Assembly: GCA_047627515.1 (NCBI GenBank)
Contig: JBLHTU010000119.1
Coordinates: 1 to 11,842, forward strand
DNA length: 11,842 nucleotides
Source of the DNA: JAYPLE01 sp047627515
GTDB taxonomy: Bacteria > Bacteroidota > Bacteroidia > Cytophagales > Cyclobacteriaceae
Direction: 5' to 3'
Part shown: positions 1 to 7,969 of the stretch, piece by piece
How positions within the stretch are numbered: position 1 is the stretch's first letter
Layout: each line of letters begins with the position of its first letter
The notes under the pieces: generated by a model
Seen by the model: the letters and a program-made list of their open reading frames with translations, nothing else
Told to the model about the DNA's origin: nothing
Database searches by the model: none
Translations under genes and position numbers: made by a program

Positions 1-38
1 TTTAATAAAATAAGGAGGCGGCTAAAATAGATTGTAAA

Positions 39-728
39 CTATTCACCTTCGTCAGTTAGAAGGTTAGGCCGTCGCTCTTTAGTCCGCAATATAGCCTGTT
101 GATGTCTCCAATCCTCAATTTTTTGTTCGTGACCAGATTGCAGAACGTCAGGTACATTCCAATTATTATAATTTGCTGGCCGAGTATAGACAGGGGGGGC
201 AACTAATCCGTCTTGAAATGAATCTGTCAACGCCGAGGATTCATTATTCAGAACTCCTGGTATTAGTCTGATGAGGGCGTCTGCCAGTACCATCGCTGCC
301 AGTTCTCCACCTGACAACACATAGTTGCCAATACTGATTTCCCTTGTCACTAAGTGCTGACGTACTCGCTCGTCTACTCCTTTGTAGTGCCCACACAATA
401 AGATCATATTTCGATGAAGGGAAAGTTCATTACATACTCCTTGGGTCAGTTGCTGTCCATCTGGTGACATATAGATTATGTCATCATACTGTCTGGCTTC
501 CTTGAGGGATTGGATGCATTTATCAATCGGCTCGATCATCATTACCATTCCCGCGCCACCACCATACGCATAGTCATCTATGGTTTTGTGTTTGTTGACA
601 CTGTACGGACGTAAGTCATGAATTGCGATTTCTACAAGATCTTTTTGCATCGACCTCTTAACGATACTTTGATTCATCGGGCCATCAAAGAGCTCCGGGA
701 GGCAGGTGATGATATCTAATCGTAACAT
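39..728 (-). CDS. trmD: tRNA (guanine-N1-)-methyltransferase TrmD
   Basis: The 229-residue product is a full-length TrmD, the SPOUT-fold enzyme that uses S-adenosylmethionine to make m1G37 in tRNAs reading codons that start with C or G, which prevents +1 frameshifting. Visible family motifs are YGGGAGMVM (about residues 55-63), the LLCGHYKGVDERV segment (110-122) and the knot segment ISIGNYVLSGGELA (131-144). Arg154 and Asp169 (in TDSFQDG) fall at the same numbers as the catalytic/binding pair of the E. coli enzyme, and YTRP follows at 181-184. The start ATG follows the rimM TAA with no bases between (TAAATG), so translation is probably coupled. It is the last recognisable gene of the rpsP-rimM-trmD operon. 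Only 38 bases remain before the window edge, so whether rplS follows cannot be seen. The identification is firm. Confidence 0.98.
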   Translation of the reverse strand: MLRLDIITCLPELFDGPMNQSIVKRSMQKDLVEIAIHDLRPYSVNKHKTIDDYAYGGGAGMVMMIEPIDKCIQSLKEARQYDDIIYMSPDGQQLTQGVCNELSLHRNMILLCGHYKGVDERVRQHLVTREISIGNYVLSGGELAAMVLADALIRLIPGVLNNESSALTDSFQDGLVAPPVYTRPANYNNWNVPDVLQSGHEQKIEDWRHQQAILRTKERRPNLLTDEGE

Positions 729-1250
729 TTAGCTTGTAAAAATTTCTAGTAGACCTTCTGGTAAATCGACTACAATTTCACCCTTTTCTTTGTCAACACT
801 GAGGACGATGTGATCTTCGATAGGAATTAATATTTCGTTGTCTTGGAAATCAACAGCCAATAAATATTGAGAGGAAGGTTGATATATATCTTTGACAACT
901 CCAATTGGCTGAGATGCATGTGACACTTTCATGCCGATCAACTCATGATAGTAGTAACCGTCTTCTGGCGCAGCTGGTAATTGATCTAATGGGAGGAAAA
1001 GTTTTAGTCCCACTATCTCGGAGGCTTGATCGATATGATCAATATCTTCAAATGTCACTAATAGCTTATCTCCTTGCGGCCTCATGCCGGAAACAAAAAA
1101 AGGAATCAGTTTCCCGGATTTTTCCGCTAAAACTGATTCCATTTTATAGTATTCTGAGGGGTCGTCTACATCCAATTGCACGTAAACCTGCCCTTTCAGA
1201 CCGTGCGTTTTGATAATGTACCCCAATTCGAAGCAATCATCAATCAGCAT
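729..1250 (-). CDS. rimM: 16S rRNA processing / 30S maturation protein RimM
   Basis: The 173-residue product has the usual RimM length. RimM binds ribosomal protein S19 in the 30S head and helps late 30S assembly and 16S rRNA processing. The N-terminal RimM barrel shows the family opening, with GYIIKTHGLKGQV at about residues 10-22. The C-terminal PRC-barrel begins around YYYHELIGMKV (about 99-109). The gene starts 5 bases after the rpsP stop and its own stop abuts the trmD start. This is the standard bacterial order, and it implies one transcript read from the promoter upstream of rpsP. No Shine-Dalgarno sequence is obvious. Nothing is unusual apart from the tight packing. Confidence 0.96.
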   Translation of the reverse strand: MLIDDCFELGYIIKTHGLKGQVYVQLDVDDPSEYYKMESVLAEKSGKLIPFFVSGMRPQGDKLLVTFEDIDHIDQASEIVGLKLFLPLDQLPAAPEDGYYYHELIGMKVSHASQPIGVVKDIYQPSSQYLLAVDFQDNEILIPIEDHIVLSVDKEKGEIVVDLPEGLLEIFTS

Positions 1251-1255
1251 GACTT

Positions 1256-2059
1256 TTACTCTTCTGTCTTTTTCTCCTCCGCTGCGGGAGCTTCCTCAGC
1301 AGGCGTTTCTGCTTTGGGTTCTTCCTCAGCAGGCGTTTCTTCCTTCACGGGGGCTTCTGCAACAGGCGCTTCTTTTGCCGGCGCTTCTTCTTTCACTGGA
1401 GTTTCTTCAACAGGTACGTCCACCTTAGATTCTTCTTTCACTGGAGCCTCTTCCTTAGGAGCCTCTACTTTAGCTTCTTCATTTGCTGGAGCCTCTTCCT
1501 TAGGAGCGTCAGCTACAGCATCAGCTGCTTCTTGTTCAAGAGCTACTTCAGAAGTATCTGCATTTGCTTCAGCCACTTCGGCTGCCAGCGCATCATCCGC
1601 TACTTTCTTACGAGCAAGAATTGCCTCTTGACGGGCTTTGTTAACTTTCGATTCGGCGGCAAGTACAGCTTTTCGTTTAGCATCTTTATCTTTTGCTAAA
1701 GTCTCAACTTTTCCTTGAATCTTAGTGTCTTTTTCTGCTACCCAAGTAGCATACTTCTTGTCTGCATCTTCTTGCGTTAATGCACCTTTGTTCACCCCAA
1801 TTTGTAAATGCTTCTTCAACATTACTCCTCTATAGGATAACATAGCTTTGACGGTTTCAGTAGGTTGCGCACCTTTCATCACCCAATCAAAAGCTTTGTT
1901 GTCATCTATATTGATGACAGCAGGGTCTACAGTAGGATTATAAGTACCAAGTTTTTCGATGAATCTACCATCTCTAGGTGCTCTGCTGTCAGCCACGACA
2001 ACATCATAAGTGGCTCTTTTCTTGCGTCCTCGACGCGCTAGTCTAATTTTTACTGACAT
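1256..2059 (-). CDS. rpsP: 30S ribosomal protein S16 with long acidic Ala/Glu/Pro/Lys-rich C-terminal tail
   Basis: Residues 1 to about 85 are a standard S16 domain, opening MSVKIRLARRGRKKRATYDV, with DSRAPRDGRFIEKLGTYNP at about 24-42. S16 binds 16S rRNA and is needed for assembly of the 30S body. Typical S16 proteins have about 80-90 residues; this one has 267. Residues about 86-165 are charged, Lys/Ala/Glu-rich and probably helical. From about 166 to the end the protein is Ala/Glu/Pro/Lys-rich, includes three 15-residue repeats (185-229), and is strongly acidic and probably disordered. Extended S16 proteins are known in Bacteroidota, so an extension is expected for the lineage, but its role is unknown to me. 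It is the first gene of the rpsP-rimM-trmD operon, with a promoter-like box 54 bases upstream of its ATG. Confidence 0.96.
   Translation of the reverse strand: MSVKIRLARRGRKKRATYDVVVADSRAPRDGRFIEKLGTYNPTVDPAVINIDDNKAFDWVMKGAQPTETVKAMLSYRGVMLKKHLQIGVNKGALTQEDADKKYATWVAEKDTKIQGKVETLAKDKDAKRKAVLAAESKVNKARQEAILARKKVADDALAAEVAEANADTSEVALEQEAADAVADAPKEEAPANEEAKVEAPKEEAPVKEESKVDVPVEETPVKEEAPAKEAPVAEAPVKEETPAEEEPKAETPAEEAPAAEEKKTEE
1291..1507. repeat. Tandem coding repeats in the rpsP tail
   Basis: Within the S16 tail, bases 1291-1310 are identical to 1321-1340 (20 of 20, offset 30). Bases 1441-1462 are identical to 1486-1507 (22 of 22, offset 45), and the block at 1391-1400 recurs at 1436-1445, again offset 45. 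The 45-base spacing equals the 15-residue protein repeat (APKEEAPANEEAKVE, APKEEAPVKEESKVD, VPVEETPVKEEAPAK). The near-perfect DNA identity suggests recent duplication by slippage or unequal exchange, so this segment is likely to vary in length between strains. Confidence 0.85.
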
Positions 2060-2112
2060 AGTTTGTTTGGTTATGGAACTCGTCCATTCAAATAATTTTG
2101 TTAAAAGGAGCG

Positions 2113-2120
2113 CAAAGATA
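2113..2120 (-). promoter_or_regulatory. Candidate Bacteroidota -7 promoter box for the rpsP operon
   Basis: Read on the minus strand, these bases are TATCTTTG, a full match to the Bacteroidota -7 consensus TAnnTTTG, followed by CGC. The box ends 54 bases before the rpsP ATG, so the transcript would have a leader of about 45-50 bases. The -33 element is weak: GGTTAG lies about 20 bases upstream in place of a clear TTTG. The assignment rests on motif and position only. Confidence 0.6.
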
Positions 2121-2182
2121 AGACTTTGAAGAAACTATTACTAACCGATGTTATTAAATTATTGAATTGCATACTTAAACTG

Positions 2183-2202
2183 ATAACCGCTTATACGGTT
2201 AT
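2183..2202. promoter_or_regulatory. Inverted repeat upstream of sucA, candidate operator
   Basis: ATAACCG and CGGTTAT form perfect 7-base arms around a 6-base centre (CTTATA). The repeat ends 20 bases before the proposed sucA -7 box and so sits at or just upstream of the -33 region, where a dimeric regulator could bind. No U-tract follows, so it does not look like a terminator. No regulator can be named from the sequence. Confidence 0.4.
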
Positions 2203-2222
2203 TAATATATTTTAATTTCATC

Positions 2223-2230
2223 TACATTTG
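2223..2230 (+). promoter_or_regulatory. Candidate -7 promoter box for sucA-sucB-lpd-ndh
   Basis: TACATTTG matches the Bacteroidota TAnnTTTG consensus at all fixed positions and ends 26 bases before the sucA ATG at 2257. That would place the transcription start near 2237 and give a leader of about 20 bases. No good TTTG is seen at the -33 spacing; the region is AT-rich. A second match, TAATTTTG at 2093-2100, lies further upstream, partly facing the rpsP promoter, and is an alternative. Confidence 0.45.
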
Positions 2231-2256
2231 AAAAGTCTTTGAAACCCACTTCCATA

Positions 2257-4983
2257 ATGGATAAGTACTCCTACGTAGGTAATGCAGATGTAAGTTACAT
2301 CGAAGAATTATACCAACATTATAAGTCTGACCCAGAAAGCGTTGACGAATCTTGGAAAAAATTTTTCCAAGGTTTTGAGTTCTCTCGTGAGCAGTATGGA
2401 GATAGTGATGGCCCTGTTGTCACCAGCGGACCAATATCTCCAGACGAAATTAAGGTAAGAAATTACATCTATGCACACAGATCTCGTGCTCACCTTAAAT
2501 CCGATACTAATCCTGTCCGTCAAAGAAGGCAACACGTTGTCAGATTGGAGCTAGAAAATTTTGGCCTTTCCACTAGTGACTTAGACAAGGAATTTGAAAT
2601 CGGCTCTGAGGTTGGTCTAGGGAAGACGACCTTTAGGAAGATCAAGGACCATCTTGAAAAAATATACTTAGGACATATTGGCTACGAATTTAATCACCTC
2701 CGTAATGGGGATCTATTCGACTGGATCAAAACCAAAGTTGAAACTGAGGGAATAGACATAGAGCCTAGTTCGGAGATAAAAAAACGCGTTCTTCAAAAGC
2801 TGAATGAAGCTGTAGTATTTGAGAATTTTCTCCACACGAAATTCCTCGGGCAAAAACGATTTTCTTTAGAAGGAGGTGAGAACACAATTCCTGCTCTAAA
2901 CCTCATGATCGATACGGCCGCTGAGTTAGGAGCAGAGGAGGTTGTGATTGGAATGGCCCATCGAGGCCGACTCAATGTGCTTGCCAATATCATGGGGAAA
3001 ACGTATGATGAGATCTTCGCAGAATTTGAAGGCAATGCTGACATCGATCTTACCATGGGAGATGGAGACGTAAAGTACCACTTGGGCTATAGTAGCTATG
3101 TGGATACACCTTCTGGCAACAAAGTATATATAAAATTAGCACCTAACCCTTCACATCTTGAAGCGGTAGATCCAGTTGTACTGGGATACACCAGAGCGCA
3201 AATTGATGATGAATATCGAGGTGATTTCAGTAAAGCAATCCCGATCCTCATACATGGGGATGCGGCCGTGGCTGGTCAAGGGATCATTTATGAATGCATC
3301 CAGATGTCCAAACTGGACGGTTACCACACAGGTGGTACCATTCACTTTATTATTAACAATCAAGTAGGTTTTACGACTGATTACGACGACGCCAGGTCTA
3401 CTATTTATTGCACAGATATTGCGAAAATCATTGACGCTCCTGTGCTACACGTCAATGGTGATGATGCAGAGGCTGTCGCTTTTGCCTCTCGTCTGGCTAT
3501 CGAGTTTAGACAAAAATTTCATCAGGACTTCTTTATTGATCTTCTTTGCTATCGAAGACATGGTCACAATGAAAGTGATGAGCCGAAATTTACGCAACCG
3601 AAACTCTATAATCTGATAGCTAAACATCCTAACCCTAGAGAGATCTATGTAAAGAAACTCACGGCGAGAGGAGATATTTCAGAGCAGCGAGCTACAGATC
3701 TTAATAACGAGTTTAAGAAGTTACTTCAAGATCGACTCGATGAAATTAAGCAACAGGGGGTACCCTACAAGCCGCAGAAAATAGAAGAAGAGTGGCACCA
3801 TTTAAGAAGGTCTAAAGCGGAAGATTTTGACTATTCGCCGGATACTTCGATTAGCAAGGAAGTGATTAAGACGGTTGGTAATGCATTGACTACGATACCT
3901 AAAGGGTTTAAGCCATTGCGCCAGATTGAGAAACTTATCAAAGAGCGCAAGACGGCATTTTTTGAGAAGGAAACTTTAGGCTGGGCTGATGGTGAGTTAT
4001 TGGCGTATGGATCACTCCTGGCAGAAGGAAAAATTGTAAGAATGTCAGGTCAGGATGTAAAAAGGGGTACTTTTTCGCACAGACATAGCTATATTTTTGA
4101 CAGTAATACGAACGAGCCCTACTGCAACCTCAATCATGTAAAAGAAGGTCAGGAGCCTTTTAGAATTTACAATTCATTGCTTTCAGAATTCGGTGTGCTT
4201 GGATTTGAATATGGTTATGCCATGGCCACGCCCAATGCATTGATCATTTGGGAAGCACAGTTTGGAGATTTCGCTAATGGCGCTCAGGTAATGATTGATC
4301 AATTTATCGTAAGTGCTGAATCTAAATGGCAACGAATGAATGGTATCGTTATGCTTCTGCCGCACGGGTATGAAGGCCAAGGGCCGGAGCACTCAAGCGC
4401 TAGGATGGAGCGATTCCTTCAGATGTCCGCAAACGACAATATTATTGTAGCAAACTTGACTACATCTTCCAATATTTTTCACTTGATGAGACGTCAGGTC
4501 AGTTGGGAATTTAGAAAGCCTTGTGTTGTATTTTCCCCCAAGTCACTGCTGAGACATCCTGGTGTAGCTAGTCCTGTGTCGGACTTTACAGACGGTAAGT
4601 TTCAGGAGCTGATCGATGATCAGTCGGTGACAGCAAAAGGGGTGAAGAAAATAGTTGCGTGTTCTGGGAAAGTATATTTTGACTTACTAGAAGAGCAACA
4701 AAAAAGGAAAGGAAAAGATGTTGCTATTGTGAGAGTAGAACAGATTCATCCGTTCCCTCACGTACAGTTTGAAAAGTTGCTCAAAAAGTATAGCGGTTCC
4801 AAGAAACTTGTATGGGTACAAGAAGAACCTGAAAACATGGGAGCATGGTCATATCTAATGAGATTTAAACAATACAATTTTGAGTTAGTGGCCAGAGATG
4901 TAGCATCTTCACCTGCGAAGGGCTTTCCAAAAATCCACAAGGAAGAGCAATATGGTTTAGTAAAAAGAGCATTTGAATTATAA
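2257..4983 (+). CDS. sucA: 2-oxoglutarate dehydrogenase E1 component
   Basis: The product (908 residues from the ATG at 2257) is the thiamine-diphosphate-dependent E1 subunit. It decarboxylates 2-oxoglutarate and transfers the succinyl group to the lipoyl arm of E2 in the TCA cycle. Visible motifs are the N-terminal helix segment (EELYQHYKSDPESVDESW), HRGRLN at 235-240, the ThDP/Mg site HGDAAVAGQG starting at His333, NNQVGFTT from Asn367, YRRHGHNESDEPKFTQP, RGTFSHRH, GDFANGAQ from Gly670, and EEPENMGAW near the C-terminus. The reading frame can be extended to a TTG at 2239, but MDKYSYVGNADVSY is the usual start for Bacteroidota homologues, so I chose the ATG. sucB follows after 11 bases. Confidence 0.97.
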   Translation: MDKYSYVGNADVSYIEELYQHYKSDPESVDESWKKFFQGFEFSREQYGDSDGPVVTSGPISPDEIKVRNYIYAHRSRAHLKSDTNPVRQRRQHVVRLELENFGLSTSDLDKEFEIGSEVGLGKTTFRKIKDHLEKIYLGHIGYEFNHLRNGDLFDWIKTKVETEGIDIEPSSEIKKRVLQKLNEAVVFENFLHTKFLGQKRFSLEGGENTIPALNLMIDTAAELGAEEVVIGMAHRGRLNVLANIMGKTYDEIFAEFEGNADIDLTMGDGDVKYHLGYSSYVDTPSGNKVYIKLAPNPSHLEAVDPVVLGYTRAQIDDEYRGDFSKAIPILIHGDAAVAGQGIIYECIQMSKLDGYHTGGTIHFIINNQVGFTTDYDDARSTIYCTDIAKIIDAPVLHVNGDDAEAVAFASRLAIEFRQKFHQDFFIDLLCYRRHGHNESDEPKFTQPKLYNLIAKHPNPREIYVKKLTARGDISEQRATDLNNEFKKLLQDRLDEIKQQGVPYKPQKIEEEWHHLRRSKAEDFDYSPDTSISKEVIKTVGNALTTIPKGFKPLRQIEKLIKERKTAFFEKETLGWADGELLAYGSLLAEGKIVRMSGQDVKRGTFSHRHSYIFDSNTNEPYCNLNHVKEGQEPFRIYNSLLSEFGVLGFEYGYAMATPNALIIWEAQFGDFANGAQVMIDQFIVSAESKWQRMNGIVMLLPHGYEGQGPEHSSARMERFLQMSANDNIIVANLTTSSNIFHLMRRQVSWEFRKPCVVFSPKSLLRHPGVASPVSDFTDGKFQELIDDQSVTAKGVKKIVACSGKVYFDLLEEQQKRKGKDVAIVRVEQIHPFPHVQFEKLLKKYSGSKKLVWVQEEPENMGAWSYLMRFKQYNFELVARDVASSPAKGFPKIHKEEQYGLVKRAFEL

Positions 4984-4994
4984 TATAATCAAAG

Positions 4995-6530
4995 ATGAGT
5001 TTAGAAATTAAAGTGCCTTCCGTAGGTGAATCCATCAATGAAGTGACCATTTCACAATGGGTCAAGAACGATGGAGATTTTGTGGAAATGGATGAGATCA
5101 TATGCGAACTGGAGTCTGACAAAGCCACTTTCGAAGTGACAGCAGAAGTAGCTGGAACACTTCAGATCAAAGCTCAGGAGGGGGATGCATTGGGTATAGG
5201 AGATTTGATGGCCATCATAGAGACATCGGAAGGTGGTCAGACAGAAAAGCCTGCTGAAAAAGCAGATGCATCAGAAGTCGCTGCAGTTTCACCGACCGGA
5301 GAAATAATTGAAATGCATGTGCCTGCCGTGGGCGAGTCCATCAATGAGGTTACAATTTCTACGTGGAGTAAGTCGACTGGAGACACAGTGGTCTTAGATG
5401 AGGTGATCGCAGAGATCGAATCGGACAAAGCGACTTTCGAGTTGACCGCTGAGGCCAACGGTAGGTTGGAAGTAATCGCCGAAGAAGGGTCTACCCTCGA
5501 AATTGGCGCTTTGATCTGCAAAATAGAAGTGATTGAAGGCAGCGCAAGTGCTCCGTCATCCTCTGGATCATCTGCTGCAACTGCTGCTCCATCTGGCGAG
5601 ACCAGTTATGCGACAGGTCATGCTTCTCCCGCTGCTGCTAAAATATTGAGTGAAAAAAATATTGATCCTGCGCAAGTTTCGGGAACAGGCAAAGACGGCA
5701 GGATCACCAAAGAGGACGCACAAAATGCTAGTCAGTCGCCTGTTCAATCCAGTGCTTCACCTGCAACGCCAGCGAAACAATCTTCTGCTAGTAGCAAACC
5801 CTCCAGCGAAATTGTATTTAAAGGAGCAAGTCGAGAAGAGGAAAGAAAAAAGATGTCTCCTCTTCGTAAAACAGTTTCTAGAAGACTAGTTGCTGTGAAG
5901 AATGAAACAGCAATGTTGACGACTTTCAATGAGATCAACATGCAGCCGATCATGGATCTACGGAAGAAGTACAAGGAGAAATTTAAAGAAAAATATGATG
6001 TAGGCTTAGGGTTTATGTCCTTCTTTGGTAAGGCTTGTACGATCGCGTTGCAAGAATGGCCGGCAGTCAATGCCATGATAGATGGTGAGGAGATAGTATA
6101 TCACGATTTCTGCGATATATCGATAGCAGTATCAGCTCCAAAGGGCTTGGTCGTACCAGTTATCAGAAATGCAGAGATGCTAAGTTTTGATCAGGTAGAA
6201 AAAGAAGTGGTCAGATTAGCTACTAAGGCGAGAGATAATAAATTGTCTATTGACGAAATGACAGGGGGAACCTTTACAATCACTAACGGGGGTGTTTTTG
6301 GTTCGATGATGTCTACGCCGATCATCAATGCTCCGCAATCAGCCATCCTTGGGATGCACAATATTGTAGAAAGAGCGGTGGTTGAAAACGGTGAAATAGT
6401 TATCAGACCGATGATGTATGTAGCATTGAGCTATGATCATCGTATCATTGATGGTCGCGAGTCCGTTAGTTTCCTAGTGCGTGTCAAGCAGCTACTCGAA
6501 GATCCAACAAGAATATTGCTTGGCGTCTAA
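4995..6530 (+). CDS. sucB: Dihydrolipoyl succinyltransferase (2-oxoglutarate dehydrogenase E2) with two lipoyl domains
   Basis: The 511-residue product is the E2 core of the 2-oxoglutarate dehydrogenase complex, which moves the succinyl group from a lipoyl arm to CoA. It has lipoyl domain 1 (about 3-76, lipoylated Lys43 in ESDKATFE) and lipoyl domain 2 (about 105-178, Lys145 in the same ESDKATFE motif). An Ala/Ser-rich linker follows, then a peripheral-subunit-binding domain at about 207-247 (ASPAAAKILSEKNIDP, GTGKDGRITKEDA), another Ser/Ala/Pro linker, and the catalytic domain. The acyltransferase signature is SYDHRIIDGR with His482 and Asp486. E. coli SucB has one lipoyl domain. The directly preceding sucA argues for succinyl rather than acetyl or branched-chain specificity. 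lpd follows after 33 bases. Confidence 0.95.
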   Translation: MSLEIKVPSVGESINEVTISQWVKNDGDFVEMDEIICELESDKATFEVTAEVAGTLQIKAQEGDALGIGDLMAIIETSEGGQTEKPAEKADASEVAAVSPTGEIIEMHVPAVGESINEVTISTWSKSTGDTVVLDEVIAEIESDKATFELTAEANGRLEVIAEEGSTLEIGALICKIEVIEGSASAPSSSGSSAATAAPSGETSYATGHASPAAAKILSEKNIDPAQVSGTGKDGRITKEDAQNASQSPVQSSASPATPAKQSSASSKPSSEIVFKGASREEERKKMSPLRKTVSRRLVAVKNETAMLTTFNEINMQPIMDLRKKYKEKFKEKYDVGLGFMSFFGKACTIALQEWPAVNAMIDGEEIVYHDFCDISIAVSAPKGLVVPVIRNAEMLSFDQVEKEVVRLATKARDNKLSIDEMTGGTFTITNGGVFGSMMSTPIINAPQSAILGMHNIVERAVVENGEIVIRPMMYVALSYDHRIIDGRESVSFLVRVKQLLEDPTRILLGV

Positions 6531-6563
6531 ATCATAGAAACACATAACCCAGATATAAACAAT

Positions 6564-7961
6564 ATGGATTATCAGGTAATAGTAATTGGTTCTGGCCCAG
6601 GCGGATATGTAGCAGCCATCAGAGCATCTCAGTTAGGGTTTAAGACAGCCATCGTCGAAAAGTACAGTACCCTTGGCGGTACTTGTCTTAATGTAGGATG
6701 TATCCCTTCAAAAGCTTTACTGGATTCATCGGAGCATTTTCACAACGCTGAGCATAACTTCAAGGAACATGGTATCGATATCACAGCTCCTAAGGTGAAT
6801 CTAAAGCAAATGATTACCCGTAAAGCGGATGTCGTGAAGCAGAACGTTGATGGTATAGAATACTTGATGAAGAAAAATAAGATTGACGTATTCAATGGAA
6901 TGGGCTCGTTCGTCGATAAAAACACAGTCAAGATTTCTGCCGAAAAAGGAGATAAAACAATTACTGGTGAGAAAATCATCATCGCAACAGGGTCGAAACC
7001 TGCAAGTTTGCCGTTTATCAAGCTGGATAAAAAGAGAGTGATTACTAGTACCGAGGCGCTTGAGTTGAAAGAAGTGCCCAAACATCTGATTGTCATCGGA
7101 GGAGGTGTTATTGGGATGGAGCTTGGGTCTGTTTATGCACGTATTGGTGCCAAGGTCACAGTCATTGAATATTTGGATAGACTTGTGTCTTCGATGGATG
7201 CGACTATGGGGAAAGAGCTGCAAAAAAGCTTAAAAGGACTTGGCTTTGATTTTTACATGAGTCACAAAGTGACTGGAGTTAGTTCAAAAGGGAAAACAGT
7301 CACTGTAACAGCTGAAAACAGTAAAGGTGAGGATGTGAAGATCGAAGGTGATTACTGCTTGGTGTCGATTGGGAGAAAGCCCTACACAGAAGGGTTAGGC
7401 CTAGAAAACATAGGGGTTAAAGTGACGGATCGCGGTCAGATCGAAGTAGATGAGCATCTCAAGACATCAGTTGGTAATATTTGGGCAATTGGGGATGTGG
7501 TCAAAGGCGCTATGTTGGCGCATAAGGCAGAAGAGGAAGGCGTTTTTGTTGCAGAACAATTTGCTGGTCAGAAACCTCACATCAATTATAACCTGATACC
7601 AGGCGTTGTATATACATGGCCAGAGGTTGCGAGTGTTGGATATACGGAGGAGCAACTCAAAGAGCAGGGAAGAGCCTATAAAACCGGAAAATTCCCATAC
7701 AAAGCGTTAGGTCGAGCAAGGGCATCTATGGATCTAGATGGTTTGGTGAAAGTACTAGCTGATAAAACGACAGATGAAATACTAGGTATGCATATCATAG
7801 GGGCTCGAGCTGCAGATATGATTGCAACAGGAGTAACTGCCATGGAGTTCAGGGCTTCGGCAGAAGACGTAGCCAGAATGTCACATGCTCATCCCACTTA
7901 TATGGAAGCAGTTAAAGAAGCTTGTCTTGCCGCAACAGATAATCGACCAATACATCAATAA
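6564..7961 (+). CDS. lpd: Dihydrolipoyl dehydrogenase (E3)
   Basis: The 465-residue flavoprotein reoxidises the dihydrolipoyl arm of E2 and reduces NAD+ to NADH. The FAD-binding GSGPGGYVAA lies at 9-18. The redox disulfide is Cys41-Cys46 in GGTCLNVGCIPSK. The NAD-binding fold shows VIGGGVIGMELGS, the second FAD motif is WAIGDV, and the C-terminal dimer-interface HAHPTYMEAVKEA carries the catalytic His443 with Glu448. Length and motifs are complete. Its place directly after sucA-sucB suggests it serves the 2-oxoglutarate complex, though E3 is often shared with pyruvate or branched-chain dehydrogenases. The stop is only 8 bases (with a run of seven T) from the ndh start. Confidence 0.97.
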   Translation: MDYQVIVIGSGPGGYVAAIRASQLGFKTAIVEKYSTLGGTCLNVGCIPSKALLDSSEHFHNAEHNFKEHGIDITAPKVNLKQMITRKADVVKQNVDGIEYLMKKNKIDVFNGMGSFVDKNTVKISAEKGDKTITGEKIIIATGSKPASLPFIKLDKKRVITSTEALELKEVPKHLIVIGGGVIGMELGSVYARIGAKVTVIEYLDRLVSSMDATMGKELQKSLKGLGFDFYMSHKVTGVSSKGKTVTVTAENSKGEDVKIEGDYCLVSIGRKPYTEGLGLENIGVKVTDRGQIEVDEHLKTSVGNIWAIGDVVKGAMLAHKAEEEGVFVAEQFAGQKPHINYNLIPGVVYTWPEVASVGYTEEQLKEQGRAYKTGKFPYKALGRARASMDLDGLVKVLADKTTDEILGMHIIGARAADMIATGVTAMEFRASAEDVARMSHAHPTYMEAVKEACLAATDNRPIHQ

Positions 7962-7969
7962 ATTTTTTT

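Noticed and set aside
1..38. Possible convergent gene end (a frame closing at TAG 28-30) or a leader for rplS beyond trmD
   Set aside because: Ten codons are too few to call a gene, no ATG is present on the minus strand, and the AAGGAGG on the plus strand is not followed by a start codon.
905..1213. Plus-strand open frame of 102 codons opposite rimM
   Set aside because: It overlaps a complete conserved gene on the other strand and shows no recognisable domain.
1176..1631. Plus-strand open frame of 151 codons with Ser/Ala/Gly-rich repeats opposite rpsP
   Set aside because: It is the antisense shadow of the repetitive S16 tail: its repeats mirror the 45-base coding repeats, its start lies inside rimM, and no promoter is seen.
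6801..7223. Minus-strand open frames opposite lpd (140 and 118 codons)
   Set aside because: They overlap each other and a complete conserved gene and contain no recognisable domain, so they are shadows.
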